Assembly: GCA_902763655.1 (NCBI GenBank)
Contig: CACWSW010000008.1
Coordinates: 1-35,081, forward strand
DNA length: 35,081 nucleotides
Direction: 5' to 3'
DNA from: an uncultured bacterium
Lineage (GTDB): Bacteria > Verrucomicrobiota > Kiritimatiellia > RFP12 > UBA1067
Shown here: positions 1-8,184 of the stretch, in pieces
How positions within the stretch are numbered: the stretch's first letter is position 1
Layout of the letters: every line of letters begins with the position of its first letter
Position numbers and translations under genes: made by a program
Notes under the pieces: model-generated
What the model saw: the letters and a program-made list of their open reading frames with translations, nothing else
Told to the model about the DNA's origin: nothing
Databases searched by the model: none

Positions 1-252
1 CACGGCCGCGGCCGCGATCTCGGTGAAATCCTGTACCGGATACCGGCCAGCCACCGCGTCGTCGTGGTTGCCGGCCAGGCACACGTGCGCGCGGCGGTAG
101 GTCAGCTCAAGCGCCTCGACGGGCTCCGGGCCGTAGCCGAGCACGTCGCCGAGGCAGACGATCCTCTCCGCATGCATGTCCGCAGCGTCGGTCAGCACGG
201 CACGGAGGGCGGCCGCGTTCGCGTGGACGTCGGAGAGGATCGCGTATCGCAT
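1..252 (-). CDS. Metallophosphoesterase, calcineurin-like (partial)
   Basis: This is the N-terminal 84 codons of a gene that leaves the window on the left. It opens MRYAILSDVHANAAAL and contains the DVHAN, GDVLGYGP and GNHD metal-binding motifs of the small calcineurin-like phosphoesterases (YfcE/MJ0936 type), which use two metal ions to hydrolyse phosphodiesters or phosphomonoesters. The substrate cannot be told from sequence. No signal peptide is seen, so it is probably cytoplasmic. The start lies 6 bases downstream of the stop codon of the SDR gene on the same strand, with no strong Shine-Dalgarno sequence, so translational coupling is likely. The family is confident; the specific role is unknown. 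Confidence 0.9.
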   Translation of the reverse strand, partial: MRYAILSDVHANAAALRAVLTDAADMHAERIVCLGDVLGYGPEPVEALELTYRRAHVCLAGNHDDAVAGRYPVQDFTEIAAAAV

Positions 253-258
253 GGCGCC

Positions 259-1101
259 TTAAACGCCCGAGTAGCAGACGAACCCGCCGTCGACCGGCAG
301 GGTGACGCCGGTGATGAACGACGCCTCGTCGGAGAGGAGGAAGCGCGCCGCGCCGTGCAGGTCGCTCGGCTGGCCGAACTTGCGCATCGGGGTCTTGGCG
401 ATGACCTTGTTGCCGCGCGCGGTGAGCGTCTTGCCGTCCTTCTCCAGCATGAGGAAGCGGTTCTGGTTCGTGATGAAGAAGCCGGGCGCGAGAGCGTTCA
501 CGCGGATGCCCATCGGCGCGAGGTGCGTGGCGAGGAAGCGCGTGAAGTTCATGATGCCGGCCTTCGCCGCGCCGTAGGCCGCCACCTTCGTGAGGGGCTG
601 GTACGCCGCCATCGAGCAGAAGTTCAGCACCGCGCCGCCCTTCTTCAGCATCTCCTTGCAGAACACCTGGCAGGGCAGGATCGTGCCCACGAGGTTGAGC
701 TTGTTCACGAACTCGAAGCCCTCCGGCGTGAGGCCGAAGAACGTGTCCTCGAGCGGCGTGCCCTTCGTCATCTGCTCGGCGGGCGTTGTGCCCTTCGGGT
801 GGTTGCCGCCCGCGCCGTTGATCAGCACGTCGATGCGCTTCCACTTCTTGAGGATCACCTTGCAGGCGGCCTCGAGCGAAGCCTTGTCGAGCACGTTCGC
901 CTCGATGGCGAGCGTCTGTGTGAGGCCCTTCTTCGCGAGCTTGGCGCAGAACTGCTTCGCCACGTCGCCGCGCAGGTCGAGCACCGCCACCTTCGCGCCG
1001 TGCTTCAGCAGGTCCTCGGTCATGCTCGAGCACAGCACTCCCGCCGCGCCCGTGCAGACGATGACTTTTCCTTCTACGCCTTTGTCCTTCACGATCTTCA
1101 T
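259..1101 (-). CDS. SDR oxidoreductase, D-mannonate oxidoreductase type
   Basis: This is a 280-residue short-chain dehydrogenase. The nucleotide-binding turn is TGAAGVLCS (residues 17-25), the NAG-type motif appears as INGAGGNHPKGTT, and the catalytic pair is Y176/K180 (YGAAK). The INGAGGNHPK segment, PGFFITNQNRFL and the C-terminal end VDGGFVCYSGV match what I recall of SDR-type D-mannonate (fructuronate) oxidoreductases, which interconvert D-fructuronate and D-mannonate with NAD(P)H in uronate catabolism. The protein is cytoplasmic. The start is supported by AAGGAA about 9 bases upstream. It has its own extended -10 and a perfect palindrome upstream. The nearby pectinase-like and arabinofuranosidase genes fit a pectin-sugar pathway. 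The exact substrate is inferred from sequence resemblance alone. Confidence 0.87.
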   Translation of the reverse strand: MKIVKDKGVEGKVIVCTGAAGVLCSSMTEDLLKHGAKVAVLDLRGDVAKQFCAKLAKKGLTQTLAIEANVLDKASLEAACKVILKKWKRIDVLINGAGGNHPKGTTPAEQMTKGTPLEDTFFGLTPEGFEFVNKLNLVGTILPCQVFCKEMLKKGGAVLNFCSMAAYQPLTKVAAYGAAKAGIMNFTRFLATHLAPMGIRVNALAPGFFITNQNRFLMLEKDGKTLTARGNKVIAKTPMRKFGQPSDLHGAARFLLSDEASFITGVTLPVDGGFVCYSGV

Positions 1102-1150
1102 TCTTTCGTTCCTTTTGGTTGTTGTGGAAATACCGGAAACCGACAGCGCA

Positions 1151-1156
1151 ATTATA
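1151..1156 (-). promoter_or_regulatory. Extended -10 promoter of the SDR gene
   Basis: On the minus strand this reads TGATATAAT, a perfect TATAAT with a TGn extension (TGn at 1159-1157). It lies 49 bases before the start codon, giving a leader of about 43 bases that includes the Shine-Dalgarno sequence. No good -35 is visible, as expected for an extended -10. Confidence 0.6.
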
Positions 1157-1164
1157 TCACAATT

Positions 1165-1178
1165 CGCCCCATGGGGCG
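1165..1178. promoter_or_regulatory. Perfect 14-bp palindrome, candidate operator
   Basis: CGCCCCATGGGGCG is a perfect inverted repeat lying where the -35 region of the SDR promoter would be. Its two-base centre makes it a poor RNA hairpin, and no T-run follows, so a protein-binding site is more likely than a terminator. The regulator is unknown. Confidence 0.35.
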
Positions 1179-1194
1179 CAAGAGGGCAGAATGG

Positions 1195-1695
1195 TCACGC
1201 GCCCGTCTGCCACCTCACAGGCTCGAGGTCGCCGGGCAGGTAGAGCGGATGGCTCGGGAAACCGCCCGAGGTGAGGCGGAGATAGTAGAGCGGACGGTCC
1301 TTGAGCAGCTCGAGCAGAAGCGCCTGGCGTCCGCCGAGCTTCGCGTGCGTGCCCCAGCAGCAGAACACGCGGTCGGCCTTCGCGGTCTCGGAGAGGAGCC
1401 ACTTGTCGTTGTCAGGCCCCACCGGATCGGCCGCCGCCTCCATCTCGCGCGGATCCGTGGCGCGGAACCCGAAGGCGTTCAGCATCATGAAGCCGTTGTA
1501 GCCCCACCGCATCGAGTAGCCGCGGATGCGGCGGAGCGTGGGGTCGAGCTGGTTCTCGTCCGCCGTAGACGGGTTGAGCGCGATCCAGCACGCGATCCTG
1601 TCCTCCGTGTCCAGCAGCCCGCGCCAGCTGTGCAGCAGCGTGTAGCGGTACACGCGGTCCGGCGAGAACACGCACCTGTTTCCTGTCTCGTCCAT
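1195..1695 (-). CDS. DUF1643 domain-containing protein
   Basis: This 166-residue protein matches the DUF1643 pattern. It has the early segment CVFSPDRVYRYTL, then WIALNPSTAD and DPTLRRIRGYSMRWGYNGFMMLNAFGFRATDP, and a later conserved WGTHAKLGGRQ. The family is widespread in bacteria and phages and has no established biochemical role that I can name. No signal peptide or membrane segment is seen. It starts 27 bases after the phosphomannomutase stop codon on the same strand, with GGAGCGG upstream, so it is probably cotranscribed with that gene. No link to its neighbours' function is evident. Confidence 0.85.
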   Translation of the reverse strand: MDETGNRCVFSPDRVYRYTLLHSWRGLLDTEDRIACWIALNPSTADENQLDPTLRRIRGYSMRWGYNGFMMLNAFGFRATDPREMEAAADPVGPDNDKWLLSETAKADRVFCCWGTHAKLGGRQALLLELLKDRPLYYLRLTSGGFPSHPLYLPGDLEPVRWQTGA

Positions 1696-1722
1696 CGTCT
1701 GGCCGCTCCGGTCCCTAGCGAC

Positions 1723-3054
1723 CTACTGGCGGATGAGCGCCAGCATCTCGTCGCGCTTCGCAGCCATCAGGTCGGGCGTCTTCGCCTCCAGGTTCAGGCG
1801 CACGAGCGGCTCCGTGTTGGACATCCGCACGTTGAACCACCAGCCCTCGGCATCCCAGCGGTCCACGCTCACGCCGTCAAGCTCGAAGTTGTCGGGGAAC
1901 GTCGCCTTCACGCGCGCGAGCACGGCTGCGGCGTCCGCCACCTTGGAGTTGATCTCGCCGGAGTGCGCGTACTTGCGCAGCGGGGCGACGAGCTCGGAGA
2001 GCGGCTTGTCGCTCTTCGAGACGATGTTCGCGAGAGCGAAGGTGGCCATGGACGACGACTCCGCCGTGGAGTTCGCCTTGAAGTAGTAGTGCCCGGAAAG
2101 CTCGCCGGCGAAGATGGCGTCGTTCTCGCGCATCTGCGCCTTGATGAAGCTGTGGCCCACGCGCGACATCATCGGCTTGCCGCCGGCGGCGGCGATGACC
2201 TCGGCCGCCACCTTGGAGGAGCGCAGGTCGTAGAAGCAGGCGGCGCCTGGGGCGGACTGCAGCAGGTCCTGCGCGATGAGCGCGGTCATGAAGTCCATCG
2301 GGATGATGTCGCCCTTCTCGTCGAGAAAGCCGGCGCGGTCGGCGTCACCGTCGAACGCCACGCCGAACGCGTACTTGCCCGGATTGGCGCGGATGAGGGC
2401 CTGGAGGTCCTTGAGCGTCTCCGTCTTGAGCGGGTTCGCGTCGTGGTTCGGGAAGTCGCCGTCGTATTCGCCGTAGAGGGAGTCGTACGTGAGGTCCGTG
2501 CCTGCGAACGCGGCGGACTCCGCGATGCCCATGCCGTTCGCGAAGTCCATCGCCACGTGGACCGGCCGCGCGAGGTGCGCGAACTCGCGCACGTGCGCGG
2601 CGTACTGCGCCGACACGTCCACCTGCGTCACGGTCCCCTTGACGGCGGCGTCGGCTCCAAGATCGCCCGTCTCGACCATCCGCTCGATGTCCTTGATGCC
2701 GGTCGCGCCGGAGATCGGCACCGCATTGGCGCGGCAGAGCTTGCAGCCGTTCCACTCCTTCGTGTTGTGGGACGCCGTGATCATCACGCTGCCGTCGGCC
2801 TTGAGCGAGGCGTTGGCGAAATAGCTCATCGGAGTGGAGGCGCGGCCGATGTCGATCACGTCCACGCCCACGTCTGTCAGGCCGTTCGCGAACGCGGCGA
2901 AAAGCGGCTCCGAGTGCGTGCGGCAGTCGCGCGCGACCACCACCTTGCGCACGCCCGCGAACTTCGCGTATGCCCGTGCGATCTTGTAGAAGATGTCGTC
3001 CGTCAGATCCTGTCCGTAGATTCCGCGGATGTCGTATGCCTTGAATATGCCCAT
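1723..3054 (-). CDS. manB: Phosphomannomutase/phosphoglucomutase
   Basis: This 443-residue alpha-D-phosphohexomutase has the usual four-domain order. TASHN carries the phosphoserine S95, DGDADR (D235, D237, D239) binds Mg2+, GELSGHYYF is the sugar-binding loop, and RMSNTEPLVRLNLEA near the C-terminus binds the phosphate. It interconverts hexose 6- and 1-phosphates, most likely mannose and glucose, in the cytoplasm. The products feed GDP-mannose, UDP-glucose and LPS or exopolysaccharide synthesis, which fits the many glycosyltransferases in this window. The start is supported by AGGAGA 4-9 bases upstream and a promoter just before it. Length and motifs are normal for the AlgC/ManB group; sequence alone does not settle mannose versus glucose preference. 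Confidence 0.93.
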   Translation of the reverse strand: MGIFKAYDIRGIYGQDLTDDIFYKIARAYAKFAGVRKVVVARDCRTHSEPLFAAFANGLTDVGVDVIDIGRASTPMSYFANASLKADGSVMITASHNTKEWNGCKLCRANAVPISGATGIKDIERMVETGDLGADAAVKGTVTQVDVSAQYAAHVREFAHLARPVHVAMDFANGMGIAESAAFAGTDLTYDSLYGEYDGDFPNHDANPLKTETLKDLQALIRANPGKYAFGVAFDGDADRAGFLDEKGDIIPMDFMTALIAQDLLQSAPGAACFYDLRSSKVAAEVIAAAGGKPMMSRVGHSFIKAQMRENDAIFAGELSGHYYFKANSTAESSSMATFALANIVSKSDKPLSELVAPLRKYAHSGEINSKVADAAAVLARVKATFPDNFELDGVSVDRWDAEGWWFNVRMSNTEPLVRLNLEAKTPDLMAAKRDEMLALIRQ

Positions 3055-3081
3055 GCTGTCTCCTGTTCTGTGTAGGCGAAG

Positions 3082-3087
3082 ATTATA
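3082..3087 (-). promoter_or_regulatory. Extended -10 promoter of phosphomannomutase
   Basis: The minus strand reads TGGTATAAT, ending 27 bases before the start codon. This gives a leader of about 20 bases holding AGGAGA. No clear -35 is visible. Confidence 0.6.
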
Positions 3088-3194
3088 CCAAAGTTGCGGC
3101 GCGAATGTGACATGATCGTCACTGCACGAGCTTCAGGGGCTTCAGGAGCGCTGATGGCAATCACGGCGCAAGAAGATCTGGGCCATTTCCCTTC

Positions 3195-3223
3195 TTGCCC
3201 GAAGGAGACTGATGTGCTAGACT
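3195..3223 (+). promoter_or_regulatory. Promoter of the pectinase-like/GH127 operon
   Basis: TTGCCC (3195-3200), 17 bases, then TAGACT (3218-3223), preceded by TGC to make an extended -10. It lies 33 bases before the start codon. The 200-base divergent spacer also holds a tandem 9-mer (GCTTCAGG at 3130-3137 and 3139-3146) and a GTGAC/GTCAC dyad (3107-3122), either of which could bind a regulator. Confidence 0.45.
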
Positions 3224-3255
3224 AGCGGCACTGAAATCTGTGGAGTGCTCTTGAC

Positions 3256-4656
3256 ATGAAAAAAAAGATGATTGCATGCGCCGCACTGTTGGCCGTGGCG
3301 GCATGCGGGGAGGTCGTGACGTGGCCGGCCGCGCCGGGCACGGCGGCAACGAACGGCGCGTTCACGGTGAAGGTGAACGGCCGGGACGTGGACGTGATCG
3401 AGATCCCGAAGCCGACGCACTGCCTCAAGGGCGACGACGCCCAGCCGTATTACGCCGCGTTCTTCGACGCGGACGAGGAGGTGACCGTGGAGGTGACCGG
3501 CGCGGCCAACATGCGCCGCACGCGCATTCTCCCCACGCGGCGGGGCATCGCGCCACAGGTCAAGGGCGAGCATGCGGTCAGCTTCCGCGCGAAGCCGCCG
3601 TTCAACGTCGCAGTCGAGCCGTCGGGACGCCACGGCGCGCTCGTGATCGCGGCGAACGTGCCCGAAGAGGACACGCCGCGCCCGGACGACCCGAACGTGG
3701 TCTACTTCGGCCCCGGACGCCACCGGCGCGACAAGGCGATCAAGCTGGGTCCCGGCCAGACGCTTTACCTGGCCCCCGGCGCGTACGTGGAGGGCTGGGT
3801 GTCCGCCAGCGGAACCAACATGACGATCCGCGGCCGCGGCATCCTCTCCGGGCTGCCGTGGCAATGGGGCAAGGGGCCGGTCGGCTGGATGGTGGCCCTG
3901 AAGGGGAAAGGCATCGTCGTGAGGGACGTCACGCTTATGAGCTCCTGGACGTGGATGCTCGTGTTCAACGAGGCGGAGGACGTGCTCGTGGACAACATCA
4001 AGCTGCTCAACGGACGCACGCTGAACGACGACGGCATCGACGTCTGCCGGTCGCGCCGCGTCACGATCCGGAACTCGTTCATCCGCGCGCAGGACGATTG
4101 CATCGCGCCCAAGCACTGGTGCGAGGACCTGACAGTAGAGAACTGCGCCCTCTGGACGGATGTCGCGAACATCATCCGCGTGGGCTACGAGAGCCTGGGG
4201 CGCGAATATCCCTTCCGCAACCACGTGTACCGCCACATCGACGTCCTCCACCAGGCCATCCGTAACAACAAGGCGCCCGACGACTACTGGACCGAGAACA
4301 CGATCTCCATCCAGCCCTCGAACGACATGACGTTCGAGAACATGCTCTTCGAGGACTTCGCCTTCGACTCGCCGCAGGCGCAGGACCTCTTCCTCTCGCT
4401 CCGCACGCCGATCTGCCGCTACGGCCTCAAGCCCCACACGCAGGGCGGCCACGCGCGCAACATCACGTTCCGCGACATCCATTTCCCCAAGAACCGGCCG
4501 CTTGGCTCGTACGGCATCTGGATCCATTCCGTGGACCCCGACCACATCGTCGAGGACGTCACCTTCGAGAACCTCGATGGCCAAGAGGAGTTCCATGTGC
4601 CCGTGGGCATCCGCGGCGTTGTGAAGAACATCAAGGGCCTACCTTGCCCGAAATGA
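3256..4656 (+). CDS. Secreted beta-helix glycosidase, GH28-like
   Basis: This 466-residue exported protein has a signal sequence ending in LLAVAAC, so Cys17 is a likely lipid-modified residue. Residues of roughly 20-135 form a beta-sandwich-like N-terminal domain. The rest reads as a right-handed parallel beta-helix with repeated short strands such as NMTIRGRGIL and RRVTIRNSFIRA. NDDGID (257-262) and QDDC (D280, D281) match the Asp motifs of polygalacturonases. The GHG motif of classical GH28 is not obvious, so GH49-like or another helix family remains possible. Probable role: cleavage of a galacturonan-type or related glycan at the cell surface. It is followed after 16 bases by the GH127 gene, so the two are likely one operon acting on pectin side chains and backbone. 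Confidence 0.75.
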   Translation: MKKKMIACAALLAVAACGEVVTWPAAPGTAATNGAFTVKVNGRDVDVIEIPKPTHCLKGDDAQPYYAAFFDADEEVTVEVTGAANMRRTRILPTRRGIAPQVKGEHAVSFRAKPPFNVAVEPSGRHGALVIAANVPEEDTPRPDDPNVVYFGPGRHRRDKAIKLGPGQTLYLAPGAYVEGWVSASGTNMTIRGRGILSGLPWQWGKGPVGWMVALKGKGIVVRDVTLMSSWTWMLVFNEAEDVLVDNIKLLNGRTLNDDGIDVCRSRRVTIRNSFIRAQDDCIAPKHWCEDLTVENCALWTDVANIIRVGYESLGREYPFRNHVYRHIDVLHQAIRNNKAPDDYWTENTISIQPSNDMTFENMLFEDFAFDSPQAQDLFLSLRTPICRYGLKPHTQGGHARNITFRDIHFPKNRPLGSYGIWIHSVDPDHIVEDVTFENLDGQEEFHVPVGIRGVVKNIKGLPCPK

Positions 4657-4672
4657 GAGGAGTACAGAACAG

Positions 4673-6574
4673 ATGAAGAGAATCAGCTTTTGGGCGTGCG
4701 TGGCGATGGTCGCGACAAGCGCGGCCCTCCCGGTGCAGGACGCCATGAAGACCCCGCGGCTGCGGGACGTCCGCCTCAAGGGCGTGCCCGCGGCGAAGAT
4801 GAACGACCTCATCCGCGCGCGGCTGACGAGCGACTTCGCGAGGCTGAACGTGTTCGCCGAGGCGCGGCGCGCGTTCGTGGACCGCGACGACGACGTCAAG
4901 GGGCACGGCGGCGTGTGGCGCGGCGAGTTCTGGGGCAAGCAGATGCTCTCCGCCGCGCGCGTGGCCGACTACCTCGCCGACCCGTCGTTCACGAAGTTCG
5001 TGCAGGAGGAGTGCCACCGCCTGATGGCCACGCAGGACCCCGACGGCTACCTCGGGAGCTACAAGGACAAGGAACTTGTTTCGATCACCGACCCCGAGCA
5101 GACGCGGAAGACCTACGGCTGGTACCCCGTCTGGAACATCTGGAACCGCAAGTACGCGATGTGGGGCATGCTGATGGCGTACAAGGCGACGGGCGACAGG
5201 GAGATCCTCGCCTCCGTCGAGCGCCAGATGAAGCAGCTGATCGGCATGCTGCACCGCCGGAACCTGAAGCTCCACGACACGGGCACGCTCACGATGCACG
5301 GCCTTCCCTCGATGTCGATCCTCAAGCCGCTCGTGATGCTCTACGAGGAGACGGGCGACCGCACCTACCTCGACTTCGCCGCCGAGATGCTGCCCGACTG
5401 GGACCGCGCCGACGGCGAGTGCCCCAACTTCTTCAGGAACGCGACGCGCGAGCCGCTCCATGAATGGTATCCCACCCCCAGCGACTGGGCGAAGACGTAC
5501 GAGTTCCTGAGCTGCGTGGACGGTCTCGTCGAATACTACCGCGCGACGGGCGACGCGCGCTGCCTCGAGACGGCGAAGGCGATCCGCGACAACCTCCAGC
5601 GCAACGAGCTGAACGTGTTCGGGTCCGTCGGCTTCGGTGACAAGATCATCGGCGCGTCGCTCTACTGCAACGCGCTCAACGAGGTCTGCGACGTGATCCA
5701 CTGGATCCGCCTCAACGTGGACCTCTTCCTCGTGACGGGTGACGTGAAGTACCTCGACATAGTGGAGGTGGCGTACTTCAACGGCTACCTCGCCGGCATC
5801 TGGCGCGGCGGCGCGTGGGGTCCGTTCTTCATCCGCGGACACAAGCGCCACTCCGAGCAGCGCCAGTGCGGCTACGCCTACAACCACTGCTGCGTCAACA
5901 ACCTGCCACGCACGTTCATGGACATGGCTTCTGTCACGGTCACGTGCGACCGTAAGGGAACCTTCCACGTCAACTTCTACCAGGACGCGTCGGTGGAGCT
6001 GGACGGCGTCCGCTTCGAGATCGCGGGCAACTACCCGGTCGGGAACGTCGTGAAGGTGTCGGTGAGCGACCCGTCGGCCAAGGTCGAGTTCCGCAAGCCG
6101 GACTGGTGCCCGAAGATGGACGTCGCGAAGACGGCGGACGGCTACTCGCTCACGTTCGACATGAACACGCGCGTCGTCGACCGGCTCGCGGCGCGTCCGG
6201 AGACCGACAAGGCCGTTCGCGAGAAGAGCTGGGCGTTCCGGCGCTATCCCGACAACGCGCAGGCCAACCGCGACCTCATCCCGAGCTACCGCACCACGCC
6301 CGCCGCCTACGTGATGCACGGGCCGCTCGTCCTCGCCAAGTCGCGCGTGATCGGCAACGCCCCCGTCGAGCTGGAGTCCGAGCCGGGCATCAACGGCAAG
6401 GGATACCGCGCAAGGGTCACGCCGATCCCGGGTGACGGCCTCACATGGGGTCTCTGGCGTCTCGAACTCACAAAAGACGGCGCGCCGACGATCTCCACGA
6501 AGGTCTGCGACTTCCAGAGCGGCGGCGACATGGACTGCGGCTCCGGCGGCAACCTCTTCTCAATCTGGTTCTAG
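4673..6574 (+). CDS. GH127 beta-L-arabinofuranosidase (DUF1680)
   Basis: This 633-residue protein has an N-terminal signal peptide. Its (alpha/alpha)6-barrel holds the GH127 active site: E337 and C339 in NEVCD, and the adjacent C406-C407 in NHCCVNNLPR. In characterised members one Cys of this Zn2+-bound cluster is the nucleophile and the Glu is the acid/base. GEFWGKQ, DGYLGSY and the C-terminal beta-sandwich region around YVMHGPLVLA are also typical. It should release beta-L-arabinofuranose from arabinan or arabinoside side chains, probably in the periplasm or outside. GAGGAG lies 10 bases upstream of the start. Its stop codon overlaps the murJ stop codon on the opposite strand within one CTAG. 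Confidence 0.9.
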   Translation: MKRISFWACVAMVATSAALPVQDAMKTPRLRDVRLKGVPAAKMNDLIRARLTSDFARLNVFAEARRAFVDRDDDVKGHGGVWRGEFWGKQMLSAARVADYLADPSFTKFVQEECHRLMATQDPDGYLGSYKDKELVSITDPEQTRKTYGWYPVWNIWNRKYAMWGMLMAYKATGDREILASVERQMKQLIGMLHRRNLKLHDTGTLTMHGLPSMSILKPLVMLYEETGDRTYLDFAAEMLPDWDRADGECPNFFRNATREPLHEWYPTPSDWAKTYEFLSCVDGLVEYYRATGDARCLETAKAIRDNLQRNELNVFGSVGFGDKIIGASLYCNALNEVCDVIHWIRLNVDLFLVTGDVKYLDIVEVAYFNGYLAGIWRGGAWGPFFIRGHKRHSEQRQCGYAYNHCCVNNLPRTFMDMASVTVTCDRKGTFHVNFYQDASVELDGVRFEIAGNYPVGNVVKVSVSDPSAKVEFRKPDWCPKMDVAKTADGYSLTFDMNTRVVDRLAARPETDKAVREKSWAFRRYPDNAQANRDLIPSYRTTPAAYVMHGPLVLAKSRVIGNAPVELESEPGINGKGYRARVTPIPGDGLTWGLWRLELTKDGAPTISTKVCDFQSGGDMDCGSGGNLFSIWF

Positions 6575-8133
6575 CGTCGACGAGACGGCAGCGCACGGCG
6601 CAAGACGAGGATGGCCGAGAAGTAGACGGCCCCGCCGAGCGCGATGAGGGCGGCAAGCTGCGCAATTGACGACAAAGGCGCGCCCCAGCCACGCCCAGCT
6701 GTGAAGTCCGCGAGCGGCGAGCGCGCGAAGACGAGCGCGGCGCCCATTGCCGCCGAGGCGAGGCACGTGTTCCCCACGGGCCTTATGAGCGCCAAGAAGC
6801 CAAGCGAGCCGTTGCGCCGCCGCGCCGCAAAGCCGAGCAGCAAGCAAGACCAGCCTGCGCACACGACTGTGGACGCGGCAAGACCCACATGCTTCCAATC
6901 CACTGGCAGGAAAGCGACAGCCAAGATGTTCAGCACCGCGTTCAGGCACACGGCCTTCACGCTCACGGCCAGAGGGGTCTTCATGTCGCCCTGCGCCTGG
7001 AACCACGGCACAAGAGACTTCTGGATGCCGAAGAAGCCGAGCCCAATCGCATAGCATGCGACTGCGCGGGCAACGCGCGTCGTGGCGAGAGCGTCGAACG
7101 CTTTCCCCTCGTAGATGACGCGCGTCACCTCCGGCGCGAGGACACCAAGCCCCGCCGCCGCCGGAATCATCACGAAGAGCATCTTGTCCACCGAGGCGAC
7201 AAGCGCCTGGCGCGCACCCGCCACGTCGTCCTTCGCGAAGTGCCCCGCGAACGTAGGCAGGAGCACCGTGCCGAACGCGACTCCGATCACGCCGAGAGGC
7301 AGGTCCATCAGGCGTTCCGCGTATCCGATCACGCCAGCCGCCCACGGGGAAGCGAGCTGGCCCAGCACCTGATCGAGCATCTGGTTGATCTGCACCGCGC
7401 CTGCGCCCATCGCGGCGATCGCGGTGTTCTTCCACACAAGGCGCGTCTTCGCGTCGCCCCAGCCGCGGAACGTGAAGCCGGGCGTGAGCCCGCGCCTCTT
7501 CATGCACCAGAACATGAACGCCATCTGCGCCGAGCCGGCCAAGAGGATCGCCCACGACACGCGCTGCACGCGCACGGACAGCTCCATCTCGCCGCAGAAC
7601 GCGAGCGAGGCGAGCGCGCCGATCCAGAACACGTTCAGGAGGCACGGCATCAGCGACGCGGCGGCGAACCGTCCCATCGCGTTGAGTACGCCCATCCCGA
7701 ACGCCGCACCGCAGATGAAGATCATGTACGGCAGGAGTATGCGCGTGAGCTTGAGTATGAGTATGGCGCGCGGAGATGTCGCCGCGTCCAGCCCGAGCGC
7801 CGCTGTGATGCCGCAGACGCCAAGCGCCACAGCCGCGCCGAGCATCAGGAGAGACATCGACATCACTGCGCGCGCAAGCCGCCGCGCGCTCTCCATGTTC
7901 TCCGTGGCGAGCTCGCCCTTGAAGATCGGCACGAATGCCGCCGTGAGCGCTCCTTCGCCGAACAGCTTGCGCGCCATGTTCGGGATCGCGAAAGCGAGAG
8001 TGAACGCGCTCTGCTCCCAGCCCGCGCCGATGAAGCGGCTCTGCAGCATCTCGCGCACGAGGCCCAGCACGCGAGAGAGCGCCGTCATCGCGCCCACCAC
8101 CGCCGTGTTCTTCAGGATGCCGCCAGCGCTCAC
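6571..8133 (-). CDS. murJ: Lipid II flippase MurJ (MviN)
   Basis: This 520-residue polytopic membrane protein starts MSAGGILKNTAVVGAMTALSRVLGLVREMLQSRF, the typical MviN/MurJ N-terminus with its conserved SRVLGLVRE segment. About fourteen hydrophobic spans follow, and internal motifs such as FGEGALTAAFVPIF are characteristic. It flips undecaprenyl-linked peptidoglycan precursor to the outer face of the inner membrane. The start is a GTG preceded by AAGGAG at about 10 bases. It is the last gene of a same-strand run lpxK, ORF6N protein, DUF262 protein, murJ. The 52-base gap upstream shows no convincing promoter of its own. It converges with the GH127 gene and overlaps it by 4 bases. Confidence 0.94.
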   Translation of the reverse strand: MSAGGILKNTAVVGAMTALSRVLGLVREMLQSRFIGAGWEQSAFTLAFAIPNMARKLFGEGALTAAFVPIFKGELATENMESARRLARAVMSMSLLMLGAAVALGVCGITAALGLDAATSPRAILILKLTRILLPYMIFICGAAFGMGVLNAMGRFAAASLMPCLLNVFWIGALASLAFCGEMELSVRVQRVSWAILLAGSAQMAFMFWCMKRRGLTPGFTFRGWGDAKTRLVWKNTAIAAMGAGAVQINQMLDQVLGQLASPWAAGVIGYAERLMDLPLGVIGVAFGTVLLPTFAGHFAKDDVAGARQALVASVDKMLFVMIPAAAGLGVLAPEVTRVIYEGKAFDALATTRVARAVACYAIGLGFFGIQKSLVPWFQAQGDMKTPLAVSVKAVCLNAVLNILAVAFLPVDWKHVGLAASTVVCAGWSCLLLGFAARRRNGSLGFLALIRPVGNTCLASAAMGAALVFARSPLADFTAGRGWGAPLSSIAQLAALIALGGAVYFSAILVLRRALPSRRR

Positions 8134-8184
8134 AATTTCACGACTCCTTCATTGAATTGATCAGTTGCATCGCGAAATCCCACA

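Noticed and set aside
64..3075. A 1003-codon open frame on the plus strand across the first four genes.
   Set aside because: It is antisense to four well-motivated genes and arises from high GC at third codon positions; its product is low-complexity Arg/Val/Glu-rich with no domain.
3106..3123. A CRP-like site TGTGA...TCACT in the divergent spacer.
   Set aside because: The arms are 8 bases apart, not the 6 of the CRP consensus; kept only as a possible dyad.
4631..6319. A 562-codon open frame antisense to the GH127 gene.
   Set aside because: Its product has no motifs, while GH127 has an intact active site on the other strand.
6889..8160. A 423-codon open frame antisense to murJ.
   Set aside because: Arg/His-rich shadow of a clear membrane protein gene.
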